From assembly GCA_009885415.1 (NCBI GenBank), contig VFKU01000546.1, positions 1-9,948 on the forward strand: DNA of 9,948 nucleotides, in the 5' to 3' direction. The first letter of the stretch is position 1. Each line of letters begins with the position of its first letter. Shown piece after piece: positions 1 to 5,736 of this stretch. This stretch comes from Rhodothermota bacterium. GTDB lineage: Bacteria; Hydrogenedentota; Hydrogenedentia; Hydrogenedentales; GCA-2746185. The translations under genes were made by a program, and so were the position numbers. Under the pieces are notes generated by a model. The model was not told the origin of the DNA. It saw nothing but the letters and a program-made list of their open reading frames with translations, and made no database searches.

Positions 1-834
1 ATGATCGCCCAGGACAAGTACGCCGACAGCAACGGCGTGAAAATCCACTACGTGAAAGCGGGGCAAGGGCCTCTGATTGTGTTCATCCACGGGTTTCCGG
101 ACTTCTGGTACACGTGGCGCGCGCAGATGGAAGGACTGAAAGACTCGTACACCGTGTGCGCGATGGACACCCGCGGCTACAACCTGAGCGACCAGCCCAC
201 CAAGCAGGAAGACTACGCCATGCCCTTTCTCGTGGGCGACGTGGCGGCGGTGATCAAGGCGGAAGGCCAGGAGAAGGCGATTGTCGTCGGGCACGATTGG
301 GGCGGAGCGATCGCGTGGAGCTTTGCCGCGATGATGCCGCAGATGACGGACAAGCTGATCATTTTCAATTTGCCGCACCTGGAAGGCATGGCGCGCGAAC
401 TGGCGAACAATCCCGCGCAGCAGGCGAACTCGAGCTATGCGCGAAATTTCCAGAAGCCCGACTCCGAGAAGATGCTGAGCGCGGCGATGCTCGCCAAGAT
501 GGTATCGAACGGCGATGCGGAGCTTGAGAAAAAGTATGCCGAGGCCTTCGGGCGCTCGAGCCTGGCGGGGATGATGAACTACTACCGTCAAAACTATCCG
601 AAGGCCGAGGGCGGCGCGCCGGCGGTGCACCTGCCGAAGATTCAGATGCCGGTGCTCCAGTTCCACGGCCTGAAGGATACGGCGCTGATGCCGGGCGGTC
701 TGAACAACACCTGGGACTACCTCGAGAAAGACTGGACGCTGGTGACCTACCCGGGTGTCGGGCACTGGTCGCAACACGAGAAGGCCGCCGAGTCCACCGC
801 AATGATGAAGGCGTGGCTGGCGATGCACAAGTAG
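1..834 (+). CDS. Alpha/beta hydrolase, soluble epoxide hydrolase-like (5' end possibly incomplete)
   Basis: An alpha/beta-hydrolase fold enzyme of 277 residues, probably opening epoxides with water through an Asp-His-Asp triad. Visible motifs are the oxyanion-hole HGFP at residues 30-33, the strand-turn DTRGY near 56-60, the nucleophile elbow GHDWGG at 97-102 with Asp99, the acid Asp226 in HGLKD, and the base His255 in GVGHW. Candidate lid tyrosines that would activate the epoxide are Tyr146 and Tyr194/195. HDWGG and HGFPDFWYTWR resemble epoxide hydrolases more than haloalkane or fluoroacetate dehalogenases, but the substrate cannot be read from sequence. The start codon is base 1 of the window, so no SD can be seen and an upstream extension, for example a signal peptide, cannot be excluded. 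The length fits a complete cytosolic member. It is the last gene before a terminator and faces the minus-strand block convergently. Confidence 0.88.
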   Translation: MIAQDKYADSNGVKIHYVKAGQGPLIVFIHGFPDFWYTWRAQMEGLKDSYTVCAMDTRGYNLSDQPTKQEDYAMPFLVGDVAAVIKAEGQEKAIVVGHDWGGAIAWSFAAMMPQMTDKLIIFNLPHLEGMARELANNPAQQANSSYARNFQKPDSEKMLSAAMLAKMVSNGDAELEKKYAEAFGRSSLAGMMNYYRQNYPKAEGGAPAVHLPKIQMPVLQFHGLKDTALMPGGLNNTWDYLEKDWTLVTYPGVGHWSQHEKAAESTAMMKAWLAMHK

Positions 835-859
835 AGCCGACGAAGGATATTGCGTTACG

Positions 860-886
860 GCGGGGCTAAGCGTTGCTTAGCCCCGC
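860..886 (+). terminator. Rho-independent terminator of the hydrolase gene
   Basis: A perfect 11-bp GC-rich stem (860-870 pairs with 876-886) encloses a 5-nt loop. It is followed on the + strand by the pyrimidine-rich stretch TTCTCTTTT, so it should end the transcript of the upstream hydrolase, whose stop codon lies about 25 bases before it. On the minus strand there is no U-run after the stem. The right arm contains the stop codon (877-879) of the convergent small minus-strand gene, so the two genes share this element. The U-tract is interrupted, so efficiency is uncertain. Confidence 0.75.
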
Positions 887-1062
887 TTCTCTTTTGGCTC
901 GCGCTCATGGCCCGCGCATTCGATGACGGGCAGCCTGGGATAGCGCTCGAAGCGGGGGTCGGTTTCGGCGAGTAGACAGCGCCAATAGCCGCCGCCGCCG
1001 CGGGGATGCTTGAGTTGCTGCGCGTGCCGGCAGGTTTCGCATAGGCCAGCTTGGGGCGGCAT
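877..1062 (-). CDS. Small four-cysteine protein, conserved hypothetical, downstream of pdxJ
   Basis: A 61-residue protein with no signal peptide or membrane segment. Four cysteines are arranged as C8-x2-C11-x17-C29-x19-C49, which suggests a small zinc- or iron-binding knuckle; metal binding is inferred, not shown. The central motif DPRFERYPRLPV (residues 35-46), followed by C49-A-G, matches from memory a family of short uncharacterised bacterial proteins with a DPRF-x2-YP-x-LPV block, so I judge this frame real rather than a chance GC-rich frame. The start lies 12 bp after the pdxJ stop. A weak AAGG at 1073-1076 overlaps that stop and could serve as SD, pointing to translation from the pdxJ transcript. 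The tail is charged (EREPKEKRG), and its last codons lie in the stem of the shared terminator. Function unknown. Confidence 0.72.
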   Translation of the reverse strand: MPPQAGLCETCRHAQQLKHPRGGGGYWRCLLAETDPRFERYPRLPVIECAGHEREPKEKRG

Positions 1063-1074
1063 GGTGCGCTAGCC

Positions 1075-1803
1075 TTAGCTGCGGGGCCGGGTGCAAATCG
1101 CGGCGTAGGCCCGCACAGTGGGCGCGAGGCCGTCGTAGATCGCCTCGCAGATGAGCGCGTGGCCGATGGACACTTCGGCGACTTCGGGAATAGCATCGAG
1201 AAAGGGGCCGAGATTCTTTTGGTTCAGGTCGTGGCCGGCATTGATGCCGAGGCCGGCGGCGCGGGCTGCTGCGGCGGTTTTCACGAAAGCATCGAGGACG
1301 GTCTTGTAGTCGCCGCGCGCGAAGGCTGCGGCATAGCTTTCGGTGTAGAGCTCGATGCGGTCCGCGCCGGTCTGTTTCGCGAGCCCCATGTCTGCGGGCG
1401 CAGGATCCATGAAGAGGCTCACGCGAATACCGCGCTCGTGCAGGCGCTTGACGATCGGCACGAGTGTCGCGCCACTCTTGCGAAGATCATAACCGTGATC
1501 GGAAGTGAGTTGTCCCGGCTCGTCCGGTACGAGCGTGCATTGGGCGGGCCGCACTTCGCAGACGAAATCCAAGAAGTCCGGCGTCGGGTTTCCCTCGATG
1601 TTCAGCTCGACCTTGATCGCAGCCTTCAGATCACGCGCGTCCTGGTAGGTGATGTGGCGCGCGTCGGGCCGGGGGTGCACGGTGATGCCGTGCGCGCCGG
1701 CCGCGATGGCCGCGTGCGCGGCTTCGAGGACGCTGGGGAGGCCGCCGCCGCGACTATTGCGCAGCAGCGCGATTTTGTTCACGTTCACGCTGAGCAGCGT
1801 CAC
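1075..1803 (-). CDS. pdxJ: Pyridoxine 5'-phosphate synthase PdxJ
   Basis: PdxJ condenses 1-deoxy-D-xylulose 5-phosphate with 3-amino-2-oxopropyl phosphate (1-amino-acetone 3-phosphate) to give pyridoxine 5'-phosphate, the ring-closing step of the DXP-dependent vitamin B6 pathway in the cytosol. The 242-residue length matches the usual TIM-barrel family size. Recognisable blocks in order are the N-terminal SVNVNKIALLRNSRGG, GAHGITVHPRPDARHI, the ELNIEGNP strand, GINAGHDLN, and the C-terminal phosphate-binding IGHALICEAIYDGL. The VNVNKIALLRNSRGG form resembles the Bacteroidetes/Xanthomonas branch more than the E. coli VNIDHIATLRNARG form. Translation starts at a GTG supported by an upstream GAGGTG; the nearest upstream ATG (1827-1829) is out of frame. 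The gene lies 59 bp downstream of the HPt gene and 12 bp upstream of the small four-cysteine gene. The partner PdxA is not in the window. Confidence 0.96.
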   Translation of the reverse strand: MTLLSVNVNKIALLRNSRGGGLPSVLEAAHAAIAAGAHGITVHPRPDARHITYQDARDLKAAIKVELNIEGNPTPDFLDFVCEVRPAQCTLVPDEPGQLTSDHGYDLRKSGATLVPIVKRLHERGIRVSLFMDPAPADMGLAKQTGADRIELYTESYAAAFARGDYKTVLDAFVKTAAAARAAGLGINAGHDLNQKNLGPFLDAIPEVAEVSIGHALICEAIYDGLAPTVRAYAAICTRPRS

Positions 1804-1810
1804 CGGGCGA

Positions 1811-1816
1811 CACCTC
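1811..1816 (-). promoter_or_regulatory. Ribosome binding site fixing the GTG start of pdxJ
   Basis: The minus strand reads GAGGTG here, 7 nt before the GTG start codon at 1803. It decides in favour of GTG, since the ATG at 1827-1829 is in another frame. Confidence 0.7.
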
Positions 1817-1836
1817 GGAAGCAGGGCATGGCGGGT

Positions 1837-1842
1837 ATTCTA
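1837..1842 (-). promoter_or_regulatory. Possible -10 element in the HPt-pdxJ gap
   Basis: The minus strand reads TAGAAT (5 of 6 matches to TATAAT) about 34 nt before the pdxJ start. I find no convincing -35 hexamer 16-18 bp upstream, so this is only a hint that pdxJ may have its own promoter in addition to read-through from the signalling genes. Confidence 0.2.
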
Positions 1843-1862
1843 GTGAATCGGACGTGCCGGAC

Positions 1863-2222
1863 TCAGCTTGGGCAGGCGCAAGTGTTGAGGAATTCCTGCA
1901 CGAAGGTCTGGACACGGGCGAATTCCGCCTTTAGTCCGGCGACAAGCGCCTCTCCGCCAGCGGCGTCGGCATTCCAATCGTGCTTTTCGAGGCGTGCGGC
2001 GAGTTCGCGCATCGGCCCCGCGCCGACATTTCCGCTCGATCCCTTCACAGTGTGCGCGACCCTGCCGCACTTCTCCGTGTTCTTCGTGGCGAGCGCATGA
2101 CGTATCTCTTCGAGCCGCTTCGCCGTATCGGTGACGTAGAGAGTGTAGAGCTCCGCCAGGACGGCGTCGTCGTCGAAGGTCTTGCGCAACCAGTTCACAT
2201 CGATGGCGTGGGTTTCAGGCAT
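1863..2222 (-). CDS. Stand-alone histidine phosphotransfer (HPt) protein
   Basis: A 119-residue all-helical HPt domain protein, expected to accept phosphate from a receiver domain and pass it on in a phosphorelay. The diagnostic block is AHTVKGSSGNVGA (residues 56-68), where His57 is the phospho-accepting histidine and the following KGSSGNVGA matches the HPt helix consensus. The N-terminal half (Leu/Tyr/Glu-rich, residues 8-45) and the C-terminal helix (90-113) supply the rest of the four-helix bundle. There is no kinase, receiver or membrane segment. It starts 9 bp after the stop of the upstream response-regulator gene and its strong SD contains that stop, so the two are probably translationally coupled. 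The likely partner is therefore the adjacent receiver protein; the cognate histidine kinase must be elsewhere. An unusual Cys-rich tail, TCACPS, ends the protein. Confidence 0.9.
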   Translation of the reverse strand: MPETHAIDVNWLRKTFDDDAVLAELYTLYVTDTAKRLEEIRHALATKNTEKCGRVAHTVKGSSGNVGAGPMRELAARLEKHDWNADAAGGEALVAGLKAEFARVQTFVQEFLNTCACPS

Positions 2223-2231
2223 GGCCCGCTG

Positions 2232-2239
2232 TCACCTCC
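2232..2239 (-). promoter_or_regulatory. SD of the HPt gene overlapping the regulator stop codon
   Basis: The minus strand reads GGAGGTGA, of which the last three bases are the TGA stop of the response-regulator gene. It sits 9 nt before the HPt ATG. The overlap allows a terminating ribosome to reinitiate on the HPt gene, which would keep the two proteins in a fixed ratio. Confidence 0.75.
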
Positions 2240-2921
2240 GTTGTGTCTGCGATTCCGATCGAAGATTCAGTCCTGGATACAACACCCCTGTGCATTCGGG
2301 GCACAGGGAATGGCTGAATTCCGCTTCAGAGTGATCGCAGACGTAGGCCTCGATGGTTTGCCAGAAGCCGGAGTCGTCGCGGACGTTTTTGCAGCGCGCG
2401 CAAATCGGGACCAGTCCGCGCAGCGTTTTTATTTCCTCGAGTTGGCGGTGGAGCACTTCGTTCTTCGCCTGGATTTCCTTGAGCTGTTCATGAATGACGA
2501 GGCGTTGCGCGCTCAACTCGCAAAAGACGTTGACCTTGCTGCGCAACAAATTTGCCGCGATGGGTTTGATCAGGTAATCGACCGCGCCCGCGTCGTAGCC
2601 GCGGAAGACGCTTTCTTCTTCGCTGCTGGTCGCCGTGATGAAAATGATCGGCAGGTGGCGCGTCCGCTCGTTCGCGCGAATCCGCTCGGCGGTCTGGAAA
2701 CCGTTCAGGCCTTCGAGCTGAATGTCGAGGAGGACCAGCGCGAACTCAAAGCCCTTGAGGATGTGCAGGGCCTCCTCGCCGCTTTTTGCAGTGATGATGT
2801 GACGGTCGGGCCGCTCGAGTAACCGCGTGAGATACAAGAGATCCGTCGCGCTGTCATCGACGATGAGCACGCTCTGGCGAGGCGTAGCGCCGGCGGACAT
2901 AAGGCTTGAATCCAAGGTCAT
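2232..2921 (-). CDS. Response regulator: receiver domain, coiled coil, Cys4 C-terminal domain
   Basis: A 229-residue cytosolic signalling protein. Residues 15-135 form a CheY-like receiver with the acidic pair Asp22-Asp23, phospho-acceptor Asp66 in LLDIQL, Thr96 in FITAT and Lys119 in LIKP, so all residues for phosphorylation are present. Residues about 136-168 are rich in Glu, Gln, Lys and Leu and look like a coiled-coil linker. The C-terminal part contains LVPICARCKNVRDD and later SHSLCPEC, giving cysteines 174, 177, 207 and 210 as CxxC-x29-CxxC. From memory this tail recurs after receiver, PAS and GAF domains in many bacteria and has no well-established output; metal binding is inferred. 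There is no DNA-binding, GGDEF or kinase domain. The first ATG has the purine-rich GGTGGAGAA just upstream; the second ATG (Met8) lacks an SD. Neighbouring HPt suggests a phosphorelay role. Confidence 0.92.
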   Translation of the reverse strand: MTLDSSLMSAGATPRQSVLIVDDSATDLLYLTRLLERPDRHIITAKSGEEALHILKGFEFALVLLDIQLEGLNGFQTAERIRANERTRHLPIIFITATSSEEESVFRGYDAGAVDYLIKPIAANLLRSKVNVFCELSAQRLVIHEQLKEIQAKNEVLHRQLEEIKTLRGLVPICARCKNVRDDSGFWQTIEAYVCDHSEAEFSHSLCPECTGVLYPGLNLRSESQTQRR

Positions 2922-2972
2922 TTCTCCACCGCGAAGGGGCCGAAAACAGGCAGGGCCCCGGTCACACTACTT

Positions 2973-2981
2973 ATGATACCA
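2973..2981 (-). promoter_or_regulatory. Candidate extended -10 promoter of the regulator-HPt-pdxJ block
   Basis: The minus strand reads TGGTATCAT, i.e. a TGn extension plus TATCAT (5 of 6 matches to TATAAT), about 51 nt before the regulator start codon. No good -35 hexamer is present at 16-18 bp, which an extended -10 promoter can tolerate. The inference rests on sequence alone. Confidence 0.33.
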
Positions 2982-3076
2982 TGTAAAGAGATTACCTTGC
3001 ATAACCCTGTGTAAATACATGCTTTGTGGATATCGGGCTTCGTAGTCTAGGGTCCCGCCGATCGCGCAAGAAACAC

Positions 3077-3081
3077 GGAGG
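3077..3081 (+). promoter_or_regulatory. Strong SD of the LOG gene
   Basis: GGAGG is placed 5 nt before the ATG at 3087, which fixes this start over other candidates upstream or downstream. Confidence 0.75.
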
Positions 3082-3086
3082 AAACC

Positions 3087-3938
3087 ATGTCGCCCCAGCC
3101 CATTGGCAGCAATCCGCAGCCCCGGCCGAACTCGTTTCACAACCCCGAGTTCATCGACAGTCCCGAGGCGCGCGCGATCCGGATTCTCTGCGAGTACACC
3201 GAGCCGGAGTCTAAATTTCGCCGCTTGAGCGTGAAGAACACGATCGTGATGTTCGGCTCGGCGCGCATCCGCCCCTTGGCCGACGCGCAGGCGCGGCTCG
3301 AGGCCGCGGAGAACAACCTGCGCAAAGAACCGGGAGACGCGCTCTTCGAGCAGGAGCTTCGCGCGGCGCAGCATGGCGTCCGTATCGGACGGTTCTACGA
3401 AGAGGGCATGCATCTTTCGAAGAAGCTCACGGAGTGGTCGCTTGCGACCCGCCGGCCTTCGCAGCGCTTTTTCATTTGTTCCGGCGGTGGCCCGGGCATT
3501 ATGGAAGCGGCGAACCGCGGCGCGCGCGAGGCGGGTGGGCGTTCGATCGGACTAAATATTACGCTGCCTTTCGAGCAGGCGCCGAACCCCTATCAGTCAC
3601 CCGAGCTTGCGCTCGATTTCCACTATTTCTTTATGCGCAAGTTCTGGTTCGTGTATCTGGCCAAGGCGTTGGTCGTATTCCCCGGCGGTTTCGGCACGAT
3701 GGACGAGCTCTTCGAATTGCTCACGATCGTGCAGACGCAGAAAAGTTCAAAGTACATGCCGGTGGTGCTCTACGGTACGGACTACTGGAAGGAAGTGATC
3801 AACTGGGACGCGCTGGTCCGCTGGGGGATGATTAGCTCCGAAGATCTCTCTTTGTTCCGCTTTTTCGACGAGGTGGACCCCGCTTTCGACTATTTGCGGC
3901 AGGAACTCGATCGGATTTATCCTCCTGCACGGAAGTAA
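3087..3938 (+). CDS. LOG-family protein (putative nucleoside-monophosphate phosphoribohydrolase)
   Basis: A 283-residue Rossmann-fold protein of the LOG ('lysine decarboxylase-like') family. Characterised members cleave the N-glycosidic bond of cytokinin riboside monophosphates or of ordinary nucleoside 5'-monophosphates, releasing base and ribose 5-phosphate; old 'lysine decarboxylase' labels are wrong. Signature motifs are FGSAR (56-60), SGGGPGIMEAAN (132-143), the MRK block (183-185) and PGGFGTMDELFE (199-210), which together make the phosphate-binding and catalytic site and look intact. It is longer than the ~190-residue plant-type LOGs: there is an N-terminal extension (1-50) and a charged helical insertion (about 62-110) between strand 1 and the rest of the core. 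No signal peptide. The start is set by a GGAGG five bases upstream. The acyl-CoA synthetase begins 14 bp after the stop, so co-transcription is likely. Whether the product makes cytokinin-like bases or simply recycles nucleotides cannot be told. Confidence 0.9.
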   Translation: MSPQPIGSNPQPRPNSFHNPEFIDSPEARAIRILCEYTEPESKFRRLSVKNTIVMFGSARIRPLADAQARLEAAENNLRKEPGDALFEQELRAAQHGVRIGRFYEEGMHLSKKLTEWSLATRRPSQRFFICSGGGPGIMEAANRGAREAGGRSIGLNITLPFEQAPNPYQSPELALDFHYFFMRKFWFVYLAKALVVFPGGFGTMDELFELLTIVQTQKSSKYMPVVLYGTDYWKEVINWDALVRWGMISSEDLSLFRFFDEVDPAFDYLRQELDRIYPPARK

Positions 3939-3952
3939 CGCGGGGCGGGCGG

Positions 3953-5635
3953 ATGGGCGACAGACCCTGGGTGGACGGTAAAACGTTCGGCGAGGTATTG
4001 CGGCGCACTGCCGAGCGTTTCGGCGAGCGCGATGCCGTCGTGTTTCCACAATTGGGCCTGCGCTGGAGTTTCGCCGGGTTCGAGCGGCGCGTGATCGCGG
4101 CGGCCAAGGGCCTGATGGCGCTACGCATCGGCAAGGGCGACCACGTCGGCGTGTGGGCGACGAACTGGCCCGAGTGGATTTTGTTGCAGTTCGCGACGGC
4201 GCAGCTTGGTGCCGTGCTGGTCAACGTGAACCCCGCGTACCGCACGCACGAATTTGCTTACATTTTGAAACAAGCCGATCTGAAACTGCTTTTTATTTCC
4301 GACAAGCACAAGACGTCCAACTATGAAGGCATGACGGCGGAATTGATTCCGGCGCTCGCGAGCGGTGCTGCGGGCATGCGTATCGCCAGCGTGGAGTTTC
4401 CGCGGCTGCACCACGTGGTCAGCATCAAGCCGCAGACGGGGCTCGCGGGCGCGCTCGATTGGGACGCGTTCCTTGCGCAGGGCGCACGCGTGCCCGACGA
4501 GCGCGTCGCGGCGATGGGCGCGCAGGTCCGGCCGGGCGACCCGGTGAACATCCAGTACACCTCCGGCACGACGGGCAGTCCGAAAGGCGCAATGCTCTCG
4601 CACCGAAATCTGTTGATGAACGCGTTTTACATCGGTCAGCGGCAAGGGATCAGCGAGCGCGACCGCGTATGCATCCCCGTGCCGTTTTACCACTGCTTCG
4701 GCTGTGTGTTGGGCACGCTGATGTGCGTCGAGTACGGCGCGGCGATGGTGGTGCCGGCGGAGAGCTTCGAGCCGGGCGCGACGCTCGAGGCCGTCGCGGC
4801 TGAGCGCTGCACGGCTTTGTACGGCGTGCCGACGATGTTCAACGCCGAGGTGAACCACCCGGAGTTTGCGCGTTTCGATCTCTCGAGTCTGCGCACCGGA
4901 ATCATGGCCGGCAGTCCCTGCCCGATTGAATTGATGAAGCGCGTCGTGAGCGAGATGCATTGCTCGGAAATCACGATCGCCTATGGACAGACCGAGGCGT
5001 CGCCGGTGGTCACGCAGAGCCGGACCACCGATTCGCTTGAGGTGCGCGTGTCGACGGTGGGGTCGGAGTTGCCCGGCGTCGAGGCGCGCATCGTCGACCC
5101 TGTGACGGGTCGCGACTGTAAGCCGGGCGAGCAGGGCGAACTCTGGGCGCGCGGCCATGGCATCATGCTGGGATACTACAACCTGCCCGAAGCCACGGCG
5201 GGGGCGATCGACGCCGAGGGCTGGCTGCACTCCGGCGATCTCGGCGTGCGCACGCCCGAGGGCCACTACAAGATCACCGGGCGCATCAAGGACATGATCA
5301 TTCGCGGCGGCGAGAATATCTACCCACGCGAGATCGAGGAATTTCTGTTGACCCACCCGAAAATCCGCGACGCGCAGGTGGTCGGCTTGCCCGACGAAAA
5401 ATTCGGCGAGCAAACTTCCGCGTGGATCGTGCTCAAGGAGCCCGGCGCGATGACGGAGGACGAGGTGAAGGTCTTCTGCCGTGAAAAAATCGCGCACTAC
5501 AAGGTACCCTACTACGTCGCCTTCGTCGATGAATACCCGCTCACGGTGACTGGCAAGGTGCAGAAGTTTAGGCTGCGTGAGTTGGGCATTGAGCGCTTCG
5601 GCCTCACGGCCGCCGCGGCGATCCGGACGGCCTAA
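3953..5635 (+). CDS. Acyl-CoA synthetase (AMP-forming), ACSF2/fatty-acid-CoA-ligase-like
   Basis: A 560-residue ANL-superfamily adenylating enzyme that activates a carboxylic acid with ATP and transfers it to CoA. Core motifs are intact: the P-loop-like YTSGTTGSPKG (202-212), PFYHCFG (244-250), YGQTE (344-348), the ATP-binding Asp429 in GWLHSGDLG, the hinge-region Arg444 in GRIKDMI followed by RGGENIYPREIEE (451-463), and the C-terminal catalytic Lys535 in TGK. The N-terminal block GKTFGEVLRRTAERF and the WATNWPEWILLQFATAQLGAVLVNVNPAYR region resemble the ACSF2-type medium-chain ligases, suggesting a medium-chain or related acid, but substrate choice is not readable. No signal peptide; cytosolic. 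The SD is only weakly visible (G-rich stretch). The ATG is 14 bp after the LOG stop, so translation from a shared mRNA is likely. No other beta-oxidation gene lies in the window. Confidence 0.93.
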   Translation: MGDRPWVDGKTFGEVLRRTAERFGERDAVVFPQLGLRWSFAGFERRVIAAAKGLMALRIGKGDHVGVWATNWPEWILLQFATAQLGAVLVNVNPAYRTHEFAYILKQADLKLLFISDKHKTSNYEGMTAELIPALASGAAGMRIASVEFPRLHHVVSIKPQTGLAGALDWDAFLAQGARVPDERVAAMGAQVRPGDPVNIQYTSGTTGSPKGAMLSHRNLLMNAFYIGQRQGISERDRVCIPVPFYHCFGCVLGTLMCVEYGAAMVVPAESFEPGATLEAVAAERCTALYGVPTMFNAEVNHPEFARFDLSSLRTGIMAGSPCPIELMKRVVSEMHCSEITIAYGQTEASPVVTQSRTTDSLEVRVSTVGSELPGVEARIVDPVTGRDCKPGEQGELWARGHGIMLGYYNLPEATAGAIDAEGWLHSGDLGVRTPEGHYKITGRIKDMIIRGGENIYPREIEEFLLTHPKIRDAQVVGLPDEKFGEQTSAWIVLKEPGAMTEDEVKVFCREKIAHYKVPYYVAFVDEYPLTVTGKVQKFRLRELGIERFGLTAAAAIRTA

Positions 5636-5736
5636 GTCCTGGGATTGCCCCGCGAAACGGGAATCGCATTTGGCGTGGAGCGGTAGTATCATGCAGCCGT
5701 TTTCGGCGGTTGCAACCCTGAGGGTCTCTCTTCGCA

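Larger units (their letters stand above)
2922..3086. promoter_or_regulatory. Divergent intergenic region between the regulator and LOG genes
   Basis: This 165-bp gap separates divergently transcribed genes and should hold promoters for both. Its core (about 2970-3030) is visibly AT-richer than the rest of the window. It contains TGTAAA twice in direct orientation (2982-2987 and 3010-3015) and ATGTA/TACAT as an inverted pair (2981-2985 and 3016-3020), which could be operator half-sites or chance in AT-rich DNA. An inverted repeat GGGGCC/GGCCCC (2936-2941 and 2954-2959) lies in the presumed leader of the minus-strand operon. I could not find a convincing + strand promoter pair for the LOG gene. 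Confidence 0.5.

Noticed and set aside
855..1196. An alternative 113-codon minus-strand frame overlapping the small Cys4 gene
   Set aside because: It overlaps the pdxJ 3' end in another frame and is low-complexity (Ala/Pro/Ser). The 61-residue frame carries the structured cysteine motif instead.
1051..2100. A 349-codon + strand open frame across pdxJ and HPt
   Set aside because: It crosses two well-recognised minus-strand genes and the gap between them, with no domain of its own.
5636..5736. Promoter or terminator between the acyl-CoA synthetase and the peptidase gene
   Set aside because: A TATCAT at 5687-5692 lies 44 nt before the start, but no -35 or TGn extension accompanies it. CCCG/CGGG is too short to call a terminator. 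A promoter here is likely but cannot be placed.
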